Assembly: GCA_964587515.1 (NCBI GenBank)
Contig: CAZPMO010000042.1
Location: 1-29,545 of the forward strand
DNA: 29,545 nt
Source of the DNA: CAZPMO01 sp964587515
Lineage (GTDB): Bacteria > Pseudomonadota > Alphaproteobacteria > MPNO01
Reading direction: 5' to 3'
Shown here: piece after piece, positions 1-7,560 of the stretch
Position numbering within the stretch: the stretch's first letter is position 1
How the letters are laid out: each line of letters starts with the position of its first letter
Program-made: the position numbers and the translations under genes
Notes under the pieces: generated by a model
What the model saw: the letters and a program-made list of their open reading frames with translations, nothing else
Database searches by the model: none
What the model was told of the DNA's origin: nothing

Positions 1-541
1 CGTCGATCTCGCGGATATCGGTTCCGAGCAGACGTGCGCCGAACGCGCCGGCGCGTTTCAGCACCGCGCTTCCGACCGCGCCGACGCCAACAACGCCGAT
101 GGTGGATTCGAAAATCGCATGTCCCGGAATTTTATCCCAAACGCCGGCCTTCATGGCGTCGTCCATCCACGGCAGCCGGCGGGCGAATGACAATACATAT
201 CCCAAAACGCTATCCGCGACGGGTTCGGTAAACGCGTCGGGCGTTCGGCAAACGCGTATATTGCGAAGGCGCGCGGCTTCGGCGTCGATGGAATCAATGC
301 CGGTGCCCCACTTGGCGATCACCTTGAGCCTGGGCGCGGCCGCGATGACCTGTTCGGTGATCCGGTCATCGCCGCAGATTATGCCGTCGAATTCGGCGAT
401 GATCGGCAAAAGCTGCGCTTCTTCCATCCGCTCCTCGACTTCGGCAATGACGAATTCGATTTCGTTGTCGACGAAGAAATCGCGAAACTCATCGATGACG
501 GGTAACAGATAGGGGGCGCTGATCAGGACTTTCCAGGGCAT
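1..541 (-). CDS. D-isomer-specific 2-hydroxyacid dehydrogenase, partial (C-terminus beyond window)
   Basis: This is the first 180 residues of a phosphoglycerate-dehydrogenase-like NAD-dependent 2-hydroxyacid dehydrogenase; the window edge removes the rest. Such enzymes usually have about 310-330 residues, so roughly 130-150 are missing. The N-terminal substrate domain contains the family-typical stretch 'KVIAKWGTGIDSID' (residues 73-86). The Rossmann motif G-V-G-A-V-G lies at 152-157, with an acidic residue (D175) where the NAD ribose is bound. The chosen ATG gives MPWKVLISAP; an upstream ATG at 546 is in another frame. It follows the KdsB-like gene by about 20 nt on the same strand and is probably co-transcribed with it. 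The substrate is unknown. The context suggests oxidation or reduction of a 2-hydroxy/2-keto acid used in the surface glycan rather than serine biosynthesis, but housekeeping SerA is not excluded. The catalytic Arg/Glu/His residues lie partly outside the window and could not be checked. Confidence 0.85.
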   Translation of the reverse strand, partial: MPWKVLISAPYLLPVIDEFRDFFVDNEIEFVIAEVEERMEEAQLLPIIAEFDGIICGDDRITEQVIAAAPRLKVIAKWGTGIDSIDAEAARLRNIRVCRTPDAFTEPVADSVLGYVLSFARRLPWMDDAMKAGVWDKIPGHAIFESTIGVVGVGAVGSAVLKRAGAFGARLLGTDIREID

Positions 542-561
542 GGCATTTCGTTCTTTTTCAT

Positions 562-1311
562 TCAGTAGGCTGATAACAGCGGATCATCACGCATGAGCTT
601 TTCCACGCGCGCCAAATCGTCCGGCGTATCGACGGCTTGGGTCGGAAGCTTCGTTTCCACCATGTGCACGGGGTAGCCGTGCTCGAGAAAACGCAGCATG
701 TCGATCGACTCGGCGATTTCCAGCGTCGTCGGCGCCAGGTCCGCGAAGCCGAGCAGCGCGTCCCGGCGGAACGGCATGATGCAGACCTGCTTGAACGCAT
801 CGATGCGTCCGAACGTTTGTCCCAGCGCATCGGGAATCGGTTGGCGCGACATATAAAGCGCGTCGCCTTGAGAATTCGTCACCACCTTGATGGTGTTGCG
901 GTCCTTAAAATCGGCTTCGTCGTGGATCCTGAGCTTTAGATTGACGCAGCTGATATTCGCGTTTCGCCGAATCGGCGCGACGGCCGCCTCGATCATCTCC
1001 GGATGCACCATGGGCTCGTCGCCCTGCACCATAACGATAATTTCCGCCTCGATCCCGGCGGCCGCTTCGGCGACCCGGTCGCTGGCCCGTTCGTGGCGGT
1101 CCGAAGTCATGATCGCGCGGCCGCCGAACGCCTCGACCGCCTCGCGGATATCCGCGTCGCAGGTGGCGACGTAAACATCGGACAATGACGGCGCCAGCGC
1201 CGTCCGCCTATAGACATGTTCCAGCATGGACCGGCCGAGCAGTGGCGCCAAAGGTTTCCCCGGAAATCGAGTCGATCCCATGCGGGCCGGGATCACGGCG
1301 ACAATTTTCAT
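562..1311 (-). CDS. KdsB-like (3-deoxy-manno-octulosonate cytidylyltransferase family) CMP-sugar synthetase
   Basis: A 249-residue CTP-dependent nucleotidyltransferase that should activate a 2-keto-sugar acid as its CMP conjugate. The hallmark N-terminal loop 'IPARMGSTRFPGKPL' is at residues 7-21, the Mg-binding 'VQGDEP' is around 95-100, and a 'VDTPDDL' C-terminal signature is present. These match KdsB, and the length is normal. It departs from housekeeping KdsB in the acceptor region: 'KQVCIMPFRRDALL' stands where classical enzymes read 'HIGIYGYR', and 'LPTQAVDTP' replaces 'GTGVDTP'. No kdsA, kdsC or kdsD is nearby. The ATG overlaps the stop of the upstream radical SAM gene (ATGA), so translation is coupled. 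I infer a specialised sugar or acid-CMP synthetase of the KdsB family, possibly working with the adjacent 2-hydroxyacid dehydrogenase. Plain KDO activation is the alternative. The family assignment is firm; the substrate is not. Confidence 0.85.
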   Translation of the reverse strand: MKIVAVIPARMGSTRFPGKPLAPLLGRSMLEHVYRRTALAPSLSDVYVATCDADIREAVEAFGGRAIMTSDRHERASDRVAEAAAGIEAEIIVMVQGDEPMVHPEMIEAAVAPIRRNANISCVNLKLRIHDEADFKDRNTIKVVTNSQGDALYMSRQPIPDALGQTFGRIDAFKQVCIMPFRRDALLGFADLAPTTLEIAESIDMLRFLEHGYPVHMVETKLPTQAVDTPDDLARVEKLMRDDPLLSAY

Positions 1312-2858
1312 TTCCCGGATTCCGTGACCAGCGTTGACGGTTCGCCGTCGGCGATGCGGTGATTGCGGCGCCAGACCCGTTCATATTCGTCGATCAGCCT
1401 GTGGTCGCCATTGACCATCATGTCTCTGAGCCCGATCAGTTCGACGGCGTTGAAGTTGCGGCTGATGACGGCGGATATGGAGGTTGCGTCACCGAGCTCG
1501 AGAATGAATTTTTCGAGATCACCGTCATATTGCTCCTCGATGGATTTGCGAAAAACCGCAAACCATTCGGACCCCGGATAGGGCGTTGCGAAGTGGGGCT
1601 TGACGACAATGCCAAGCTCCTCCCAGGCTTCCATGCTCATGCGGAACGAATCGAAATCATCGTTGGGGAATCCCATGATTTGGTTGGGTACGGGTCTTAT
1701 GCCCGCCTCCAGCGTCCAGAAAAAACTGCGGATGTTGGTTTTGCGCGACGCGCCCTTGCCGATTGTCTTCAGGACATGGGGCGCAAAGGATTCATAGCCG
1801 TAAACCAGATGCGAACATCCGGCCTCGCGCATGATTTTCAAAACCTCTTTGGTGCACAGCGTGGCGTGACTGGTGCCCGCCCAGTACATGCCGGTCCAGC
1901 CCGTCATGCGGCCGTCGGAATCATGTTCGGGTTTCGGCGCAAGACCGTTTTCATGCCAGAGACGGCAAATTTCGTTGAGCCATGTCCGTCCGGAATACTG
2001 GTCCATGGTCATCAGGTTTTCATCGAGAAACCCGATATAATCGACATCGAAATTGTCCTTGGCGTATTTGGCCATTTTTACGACATATTCCGGGCTGTGA
2101 TAGCGGATCGTCCGCGTATGATTGCCCGGAATATCGAAACTCGGATTGACCACGCCGTCTTCGTCTTCCTCGTATCGCATATCGCCGGCGATGCCGAGAT
2201 GGAAACAGAAACGGCAGACCAGCGAACAGCCATAGCTGGCGTTGATGTCGAGACGGCGTTTCGCCAGCATGCCTTCCTCGGAGAACAGGACTTCGCTGTT
2301 CTTGAAGTAGATTTCTTCCAGCGGAAAGAATTCCCAGGCCGGAAAAGGCAGCGAATCCAAATCTTCCAGCAGGGCTCTTTGTCCCGCCATGACCAACGCG
2401 CCATCGGAATCGCGCGATATGGTGCCCGGGATTTCGGCCCAGTCGCTTTCGCCGGCATCGACCATCTCGAGAATTTCCGGCCAGGTGATAAAGGCCTCGC
2501 CGATGACGCCGACATCGACGTCGGGCAGCCAGGCCATCATGTCCCTCGGCATCGACGTGAGCAGCCCGCCGCCCAGGACGATCACCGCATCCGGACAGGT
2601 TTCGCGCGCCGATCCGATAATGGACTTCGCCGATCCGTAGGCGGTGGTGATGCCGCCCAGGGCGATCACATCCCAACCATCCGCATCCAGGACCTGGCGC
2701 AGCACATCCTCGCCCATGCGCCATGCATTGGCGTCATATACCTGCACCAGATGCCCGGCGTCGCGCGTGATCGCCGCCAACAGCGCGATGCCGTATGGCA
2801 CGTGCCGGGGAACGTCCTCCTCGCGGACCACGGGGTTGATAAAAAGAATTTTAGCCAT
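1308..2858 (-). CDS. B12-binding-domain radical SAM protein
   Basis: A 516-residue enzyme with an N-terminal cobalamin-binding Rossmann domain (about 1-140; 'ILFINPV', 'GIALLAAITRDAGHLVQVYD', 'VIVLGGGLLTS') and a radical SAM barrel. The 4Fe-4S motif CxxxCxxC is at C211-C215-C218 ('CSLVCRFC'). Enzymes of this architecture carry out C- or P-methylation, ring contraction or other radical rearrangements, and they need SAM and usually cobalamin. The gene lies between a DUF115 gene (14 nt upstream) and the KdsB-like gene (ATGA overlap), inside the nonulosonate operon, so a glycan or lipid precursor is the likely substrate. Nothing in the sequence names it. The start ATG gives MAKILFINP, as expected for the B12 domain. 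Family assignment is confident; the reaction is unassigned. Confidence 0.9.
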   Translation of the reverse strand: MAKILFINPVVREEDVPRHVPYGIALLAAITRDAGHLVQVYDANAWRMGEDVLRQVLDADGWDVIALGGITTAYGSAKSIIGSARETCPDAVIVLGGGLLTSMPRDMMAWLPDVDVGVIGEAFITWPEILEMVDAGESDWAEIPGTISRDSDGALVMAGQRALLEDLDSLPFPAWEFFPLEEIYFKNSEVLFSEEGMLAKRRLDINASYGCSLVCRFCFHLGIAGDMRYEEDEDGVVNPSFDIPGNHTRTIRYHSPEYVVKMAKYAKDNFDVDYIGFLDENLMTMDQYSGRTWLNEICRLWHENGLAPKPEHDSDGRMTGWTGMYWAGTSHATLCTKEVLKIMREAGCSHLVYGYESFAPHVLKTIGKGASRKTNIRSFFWTLEAGIRPVPNQIMGFPNDDFDSFRMSMEAWEELGIVVKPHFATPYPGSEWFAVFRKSIEEQYDGDLEKFILELGDATSISAVISRNFNAVELIGLRDMMVNGDHRLIDEYERVWRRNHRIADGEPSTLVTESGK

Positions 2859-2872
2859 CGGCGACCGGTCTC

Positions 2873-3904
2873 TCAGGCATGTTTTTCAAGAAATTCCTCA
2901 AGCGCGATAAATTCGATGTGTTCGCCGAAAAAAATGCCGCCGCCGGTGCAGTTATAGGTTTGGCATTCGCCGTCCGCCGTCATCTCGAGCAGCGCTTCGC
3001 GGTACCACATGTAAGCCGGGTCGGTATAGAACCAGCTTTGGATGTGCGGGTTGAAGATACGAATGAACACATCGTCCAGGTTATCTTCGCCGACCAGGGC
3101 GATCGCCTCGGGGTAGTACTGGCTGGCGGCATAGGGGGTGTCTTCGTAATAGCCCAAATCGATGCCGGTCAGCGCGACGTGTTTCTTGCCGAGAACGGCG
3201 TCCGCCATCATCCAGCAGGCGGATCCGACATTGCCGCCGGCATTGACGCAGGGCAGCGGGTTGAGGCCATGAAGCTCACGGCTCATGCTGTCGGGCTCGT
3301 CGGGGTCGTCCAGCATCGGGTTCCACCAGTAAATCTCCATCCCGGCCTCGATCACACGGCGCACCACCGATTCGGACGCCGAGGTCGATAGCGCAATCCG
3401 CATCCTGGGCCCGAAGCGGTTCACCATTTCCAGGATGCGTTCATTGTTCCGAATCTCGTTGGCGAAGCTTTCATCCATGTCCTGGCGGCGGTAATAGTCA
3501 TCTCGCTCCAGCGCGTCATGGGTAAGGTTCGGGTCGCCGAACCAGCGCACGATGCGGTCCGGGTTGGGATCCACGGTTACGATAAGATCTGGAACGACGT
3601 CATTGCCGAGGCAATAGTTGATGGCGCTTTCGGTCACGACAAGCGCGCCCTGGTAGCCGGATGATTTGATCGCGGCGATCGGATCGTTGCGCCGGATGCT
3701 TGGGCCGGCGGCAATGATAATGGCGCTGTCGCCCGCGCCCAGCGATGCATTGCGGAGCTCGGCGAGGGAGTTTCCCCGGTCACGGAACGCCACATTGCGC
3801 CGGGCATTTTCCAGGCATAATGCAGCCGTCCGGTCGCGCGTCATGCGTTCCATATTGGCGACCAGCCGGCGGCCGAGCGCGCCCTGGGCTTGGTCTTCCG
3901 TCAA
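2873..3904 (-). CDS. DUF115 / Maf-like protein (candidate nonulosonate glycosyltransferase)
   Basis: A 343-residue protein of the DUF115 superfamily. Diagnostic stretches are 'IIIAAGPSI' (62-70) and 'PDLIVTVDPNPD' (105-116), the conserved GPS and PDxxVxxD core found in Maf flagellin-glycosylation proteins and in archaeal MptE-like pterin kinases. The start is chosen at a TTG 1 nt after the stop of the 56-aa upstream gene, because GAGGAAG sits 7 nt before it. The open frame extends further upstream, but there it only reads through that small gene. ATG codons at residues 18 and 21 are alternatives. Maf proteins transfer pseudaminic or legionaminic acid to flagellin. Lying just below legF, this gene is a natural candidate to use CMP-legionaminic acid, but it lacks the long flanking domains of classic Maf proteins. 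An unrelated kinase-like role remains possible. Confidence 0.75.
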   Translation of the reverse strand: MTEDQAQGALGRRLVANMERMTRDRTAALCLENARRNVAFRDRGNSLAELRNASLGAGDSAIIIAAGPSIRRNDPIAAIKSSGYQGALVVTESAINYCLGNDVVPDLIVTVDPNPDRIVRWFGDPNLTHDALERDDYYRRQDMDESFANEIRNNERILEMVNRFGPRMRIALSTSASESVVRRVIEAGMEIYWWNPMLDDPDEPDSMSRELHGLNPLPCVNAGGNVGSACWMMADAVLGKKHVALTGIDLGYYEDTPYAASQYYPEAIALVGEDNLDDVFIRIFNPHIQSWFYTDPAYMWYREALLEMTADGECQTYNCTGGGIFFGEHIEFIALEEFLEKHA

Positions 3905-3905
3905 A

Positions 3906-4076
3906 CTATTCTTCCTCGAGATCCCAGTTGACGCGTTTTTTGGACACGAAGGCGACACTGCCGCCGAGCCGCTTGAGCGCGCTCGCCTCGAAGGTCGCTT
4001 CGAGGTCCTCGTTTTCCTCGCTCGCGGCTTCCACCTTCTTCTTCGGCACAAAATTTCCCTTTAGAACGGATGTCAT
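3906..4076 (-). CDS. Small hypothetical protein, 56 aa
   Basis: A short gene between legF and the DUF115 gene. It encodes 56 residues beginning MTSVLKGNFVPKKKVEA and ending VNWDLEEE, with a lysine-rich patch near the N-terminus, an acidic middle (EENEDLEATFEA) and no signal peptide or membrane segment. AAAGGG stands 8 nt before the ATG. The stop is 1 nt from the TTG of the DUF115 gene, and the end of this gene (GAGGAAG) supplies that gene's ribosome-binding site. Such coupling suggests that the two proteins act together, perhaps as a small partner or adaptor. I do not recognise the family. Longer readings through this stretch in the two other minus frames give Arg-rich, low-complexity peptides and look like shadows. 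Confidence 0.65.
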   Translation of the reverse strand: MTSVLKGNFVPKKKVEAASEENEDLEATFEASALKRLGGSVAFVSKKRVNWDLEEE

Positions 4077-4113
4077 CGGTCATGCCCTTTCAGCATTCTG
4101 AGTTTCGAGGTTT

Positions 4114-4803
4114 TCAATTTTCATCAAGCAAGGCGCGGACCAGCAAGAGGTCGCGTCGCTCGTCGATATCCACCGACCGTTCCGGCGGCATCACATGGGC
4201 CCGTGTTTCGGGTCCGACGAATCCCCGATGTTTCCTGAACCACGGCACTTCCGCCACATAAACCGCGCCGTTCAAGCCGTATATGGCCGGGAGGTCCTGG
4301 CGTCGGGATTGTTCGAAGCTGTCGTCCAGCAGGCGTTGCATGCGCCCATCGCCGGAGACCCGGTACATCCAATAAGGCGACTTGTTGGGAAGCGTGACCG
4401 AAACGCAGGCCGGCGCTCCGGTATCGCGGCACATCTCAAGGCATAAATCGATATCCTCGGCCGCGCGCAGCGGAGACGTCGCCTGCAGAAGAACCAGATA
4501 ATTATATTGCGCATCCAGCGAATCCAGCGCGTGGATTAGGGCGTCTTCGATCCTGGCGGCATCCCTGGCGAGTTCCTTGGGGCGCACGAACGGCGCTTCG
4601 CAACCCCAGCTCTTTGCCGTGTCAATGATGTCCGAATCATCCGACGACAGAATCAGCCGGTCGATATAACGCGATTGTTTGGCGCCCTCGATGCTCCAGG
4701 CGATCACGGGCTTGCCGCCGGCATCGGCCAGATTTTTCCCCGGCAGACCCTTGGATCCGCCGCGCGCTGCAATCACGGCCAGGACGCTCTTGTCACCCAG
4801 CAT
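4114..4803 (-). CDS. legF: CMP-legionaminic acid synthetase (acylneuraminate cytidylyltransferase)
   Basis: A 229-residue enzyme expected to transfer CMP from CTP to the anomeric oxygen of a nonulosonic acid, releasing pyrophosphate. The NeuA-family loop 'AARGGSKGLPGKNL' is at 12-25, 'ILSSDDSDII' at 51-60, and the CTP/Mg region 'LVLLQATSPLR' at 103-113. The C-terminal 'RSVDIDERRDL' matches the conserved 'xDIDxxxDL' end. The size fits the single-domain enzymes (about 225-235 aa). The start is the ATG giving MLGDKSVLAVIAARGG; it overlaps the 3' end of hisH by 11 nt. The much longer open frame upstream is only a reading through hisH. Neighbouring legI, legG, legB, legC and ptmE argue for legionaminic rather than N-acetylneuraminic acid. 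NeuA and PseF are the family alternatives. Confidence 0.9.
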   Translation of the reverse strand: MLGDKSVLAVIAARGGSKGLPGKNLADAGGKPVIAWSIEGAKQSRYIDRLILSSDDSDIIDTAKSWGCEAPFVRPKELARDAARIEDALIHALDSLDAQYNYLVLLQATSPLRAAEDIDLCLEMCRDTGAPACVSVTLPNKSPYWMYRVSGDGRMQRLLDDSFEQSRRQDLPAIYGLNGAVYVAEVPWFRKHRGFVGPETRAHVMPPERSVDIDERRDLLLVRALLDEN

Positions 4804-5458
4804 GGCTATCTTGGTTCCGCGCCAGGAAATTGCGCAGGATGTGGAGCCCGGTCTCGCCGCTTTTTTCCGGGTGAAACTGGCAGCCCCATAAATTGTCGCG
4901 GCGCACGGCGGCTGCGAGGCGCTTGCCGTTATAATGGCAGTCGGCCAACCGGTGGGCCTCGTCCGCCGGTTCCGCGGCGAAGGAATGAACGAAGTAGCAA
5001 TAAGCCGGCGGAGGCAATTTCTCCAATATGGTGTCCTCCCACCCCTGGCCGGCGAATGCTGGCGAAAGCTCGCTCCAGCCGATATGCGGCACCTTGTGGG
5101 GTTTTCCGTCGACGCCACTGTGTGGCACGGTTCGCACGCGTCCAGAAATCATGCCCAAACCTTCATGCAGGCCGAATTCCTCGCTGCCGTCGAACATCAA
5201 TTGCATCCCAACGCAAATGCCGAGAAACGGTCGCCCGCTGCCGGCGAACGCCTTGATGGGTTCGACCAGTCCGCGTTTCCGCAATTCCTCCATGGCGTCG
5301 CCAAAGGCTCCGACGCCGGGCAGAACAAGACGTTCCGCGCTGTTGATTTTGGCGGGCTCGCTGATGAGCTCGATTTCGCCGCCGCAATGCTCCAATGCGC
5401 GCGCCACGCTGTATAAATTGCCGCGGTCGTAATCGATCACGGTCACTTTTGCGGCCAT
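4793..5458 (-). CDS. hisH: HisH-like glutaminase subunit of a sugar amidotransferase system
   Basis: A 221-residue class I glutamine amidotransferase homologous to the imidazole glycerol phosphate synthase glutaminase. The catalytic triad is intact: C82 in 'LGICVGMQL', H196 and E198 in 'CQFHPEKS'. It should hydrolyse glutamine and feed ammonia into the HisF-like partner. The ATG overlaps the hisF-like stop by 1 nt (TAATG), and the gene ends inside legF. No other histidine genes are near. A WbpG/PseA-type amidotransferase lies immediately upstream of hisF. In Pseudomonas aeruginosa O5 the WbpG-HisH2-HisF2 set forms an acetamidino group on an O-antigen sugar. By that precedent, this protein supplies ammonia for amidination of a nonulosonate or precursor, not for histidine synthesis. 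Confidence 0.9.
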   Translation of the reverse strand: MAAKVTVIDYDRGNLYSVARALEHCGGEIELISEPAKINSAERLVLPGVGAFGDAMEELRKRGLVEPIKAFAGSGRPFLGICVGMQLMFDGSEEFGLHEGLGMISGRVRTVPHSGVDGKPHKVPHIGWSELSPAFAGQGWEDTILEKLPPPAYCYFVHSFAAEPADEAHRLADCHYNGKRLAAAVRRDNLWGCQFHPEKSGETGLHILRNFLARNQDSHAG

Positions 5459-6216
5459 TAGACCGGCCGCACGTTGAGGTTATGGGCGAGCGCCTGATGC
5501 CTGATATCCGGGACGGTCATTTCGTTGAAATGAAGCACATGGGCCATGGCGACGGCATCCACCCGCCCTTCGTTGACGACGTCATTCAGGTGTTGGAAAT
5601 TTCCCATGCCGCCGCTGGCGATGACCGGAATATTCACGGCATCGGCGACCGCGCGGGTCAGTTCGAGATCGTATCCGCCCCGAGTTCCTTCGCAATCCAC
5701 CGAGGTCAGCAAAATCTCTCCCGCGCCCAATTCTTCGCCGCGCCGGCTCCATTCGACGACATCAAGCCCGGTGCGTTCGCGACCGTTGTCGCAATAGGCT
5801 TCCCAATGATCTACCTGCCGCTTGGCTTCGATGGACAGGACGATGCATTGAGATCCGAAGCGTCGTGCCAAAATCCGAATCAGATCGGGATTTTGGGTAG
5901 CGGCCGTATTGATTGTAATTTTGTCCGCGCCGGCGCGCAGCAAAGCCTGAGCGGATTCGACTGACCGTACGCCGCCGCCCGCGGTAATGGGGATAAAAAC
6001 ATTCTCAGCCGTGTGCCGCACAAGATCAACGATAGTGTTGCGCTCATACAGGCTCGCCACCACGTCGATATACACAATTTCATCTATGCCGTCGGCGTAG
6101 TATCGCTTGGCGAATCCACTCGGGTCGCCGAGCTTGCGGAGGCCTTCCAGGTGGACTCCCTTGATCAAATTCGGGGCCTTGATGTCAAGGCGGGCGATTA
6201 GGCGCAGGGTCGACAT
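5458..6216 (-). CDS. hisF: HisF-like ammonia-channel subunit (probable non-histidine paralog)
   Basis: A 252-residue (beta/alpha)8-barrel protein aligning end to end with HisF, so closely that Thermotoga numbering can be used. D11, K19 and D51 are kept. The second catalytic acid, D130 of the 'AIDAKR' strand, is Glu ('SIEAKR', E130), and the 'DRDGT' loop reads 'DCEGT', making D176 Glu as well. In true HisF, D11 and D130 drive the cyclase step, so these changes suggest that the enzyme no longer makes IGP and serves mainly as an ammonia tunnel for the neighbouring WbpG/PseA-like ATPase. It lies 7 nt downstream of that gene and overlaps hisH by 1 nt. Family and neighbourhood are clear; loss of cyclase activity is inferred. 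Confidence 0.9.
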   Translation of the reverse strand: MSTLRLIARLDIKAPNLIKGVHLEGLRKLGDPSGFAKRYYADGIDEIVYIDVVASLYERNTIVDLVRHTAENVFIPITAGGGVRSVESAQALLRAGADKITINTAATQNPDLIRILARRFGSQCIVLSIEAKRQVDHWEAYCDNGRERTGLDVVEWSRRGEELGAGEILLTSVDCEGTRGGYDLELTRAVADAVNIPVIASGGMGNFQHLNDVVNEGRVDAVAMAHVLHFNEMTVPDIRHQALAHNLNVRPV

Positions 6217-6223
6217 GGCGGCG

Positions 6224-7552
6224 TCAGTTGTCCCCGGTGGTATCGTGCCAGACCGCGTCGCGCAGGGCCCAGGCGCCGTTCTGATGTTGCCAAATATGCG
6301 GCGAGCGGAACCGGTCTGTCAGGCGGTCGAAATGATCGCGCGTCATGACCGGCTCTTCGAACGCCTCGGATACGGCGCCGAATTCGTCTGCGCCGATGCT
6401 GATATATTTCAGGATTTCGTCGGCGAAACGTTCCGGAAATTCTCCGTCATAACGCCTGACAAGGGCCACGCCCTCATCCCGCGTCAACTCGCCGGCGCGG
6501 ATTTCCTGAGCCGCGTCCGCGGTTGCGCGGCCGATACCGAATTTTATGAAGCTGGTGAAATAATGGAAATCGTCGATCCGATCGTCGATGCTGTTGTATT
6601 TGCTGTAGGTGCCCGGCGTTCTCATGGGCGACGGCTCGAACCCGCCATGTTCCACGGAATAGTAATAGCAACCCTGAGGGTGCCATTTAAGATAATAGCC
6701 GAGATAGTGAACCTCTGTTTTTGTCTTCCACAAGTTTTCCGGGTCGGCCGGCAGATAGAGATCCAAATCGTTATCCGTGATTCCGTAATCGGTGGAGAGT
6801 TCTGCGATCGATACGCCGCTCAAATGGAAATTTTCCTTGTCCATCGCGGCGTAAAATTGCTGATCACGCAGCGCGCTTTCATTGTCGGATTTGGGGTTGC
6901 CGTACTCGGCCTCGTTTTCACCGTAAAACACCAACGGCACGTTATGCAGCGCCGACATTCTCGGGCCGAGATTCTTTTGCCCCAAGACGAATGGCTGGAA
7001 AGGATGGAAAAGCTTTTCGAAGGCAAGCCGGGTGAGCAGGCGGTGCACCCGGCCATTGGGCGTTATCAGCATATTATCGAAGCCAGCATGGATCCATTTC
7101 TGGAAATTGCGCCAACCCCATTCGGTATAAATGTGAGGCGCCCAGGTCACCGTCAGCGGATGCATGCCGTATTCGTATTTGAGGATATGCGAAGCGTAGA
7201 AACTGTCCTTGCCGCCGGACCCGGGCGCGATGCAGTCGTAATGACCGTCATTGCGTCGATGCCGATCACACAGCTCGCGGAGCTCGGCGTCGCGCGTTTC
7301 CCAATCGATCGATTCTTTTTCCTCTGCGACACGGCATGCGTCGCAGACCCCGTCGTCGTCAATGGCGATTACGCTTTTCTTGCTGCCCGACGTATGCAGA
7401 AATTCAGGCGTCGAATTGGGGCGCTGATTGGAAATCACGCATTTGCGGCAGAACTGGATCGTTTGCGGCAATCCATAGCGCGCGTCCGGGTCGGGATTGT
7501 CGGGAGCAAAGCCGGTCAGATCTTGCAAATTGATAGAATTTTCTTGCGTCAT
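6224..7552 (-). CDS. N-acetyl sugar amidotransferase (WbpG/PseA/PtmG-type, acetamidino-forming)
   Basis: A 442-residue PP-loop ATPase. Cys pairs C35-x2-C38 and C70-x2-C73 form a likely zinc site, and the ATP-pyrophosphatase loop 'PGSGGKDS' lies at 110-117. Then come the family-typical 'TWAPHIYTEWGWRNF' and 'FYGENEAEYG' stretches. Members adenylate an N-acetyl group and replace its oxygen with ammonia to give an acetamidino group: WbpG on the P. aeruginosa O5 uronic acid, PseA and its paralog on Campylobacter nonulosonates. Ammonia would come from the HisH/HisF homologues directly downstream. The position, between hisF and the CBS-domain guanylyltransferase within a legionaminic operon, predicts a 5-acetamidino legionaminic acid. 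The alternative is amidination of a different sugar in the same glycan. No key residue appears to be missing. Confidence 0.9.
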   Translation of the reverse strand: MTQENSINLQDLTGFAPDNPDPDARYGLPQTIQFCRKCVISNQRPNSTPEFLHTSGSKKSVIAIDDDGVCDACRVAEEKESIDWETRDAELRELCDRHRRNDGHYDCIAPGSGGKDSFYASHILKYEYGMHPLTVTWAPHIYTEWGWRNFQKWIHAGFDNMLITPNGRVHRLLTRLAFEKLFHPFQPFVLGQKNLGPRMSALHNVPLVFYGENEAEYGNPKSDNESALRDQQFYAAMDKENFHLSGVSIAELSTDYGITDNDLDLYLPADPENLWKTKTEVHYLGYYLKWHPQGCYYYSVEHGGFEPSPMRTPGTYSKYNSIDDRIDDFHYFTSFIKFGIGRATADAAQEIRAGELTRDEGVALVRRYDGEFPERFADEILKYISIGADEFGAVSEAFEEPVMTRDHFDRLTDRFRSPHIWQHQNGAWALRDAVWHDTTGDN

Positions 7553-7560
7553 GATTGAAG

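Noticed and set aside
1..2858. Phosphonate (phosphinothricin-like) pathway from KdsB-like, dehydrogenase and B12 radical SAM genes
   Set aside because: The three gene types recall that pathway, but no PEP mutase or other phosphonate gene is present in the window and all other genes are for glycans.
1359..2957. 532-codon open frame on the plus strand
   Set aside because: It is antisense to the B12 radical SAM gene, has a composition unlike real proteins and no motif. It comes from GC-rich codon use of the gene on the other strand.
4793..6216. HisH and HisF as part of histidine biosynthesis
   Set aside because: No other his genes are near, HisF has E130/E176, and both are overlapped with a WbpG/PseA-type gene and legF.
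6107..7558. 483-codon open frame on the plus strand
   Set aside because: It lies antisense to the amidotransferase gene, which has clear PP-loop and Cys motifs; the plus-strand product shows no recognisable domain.
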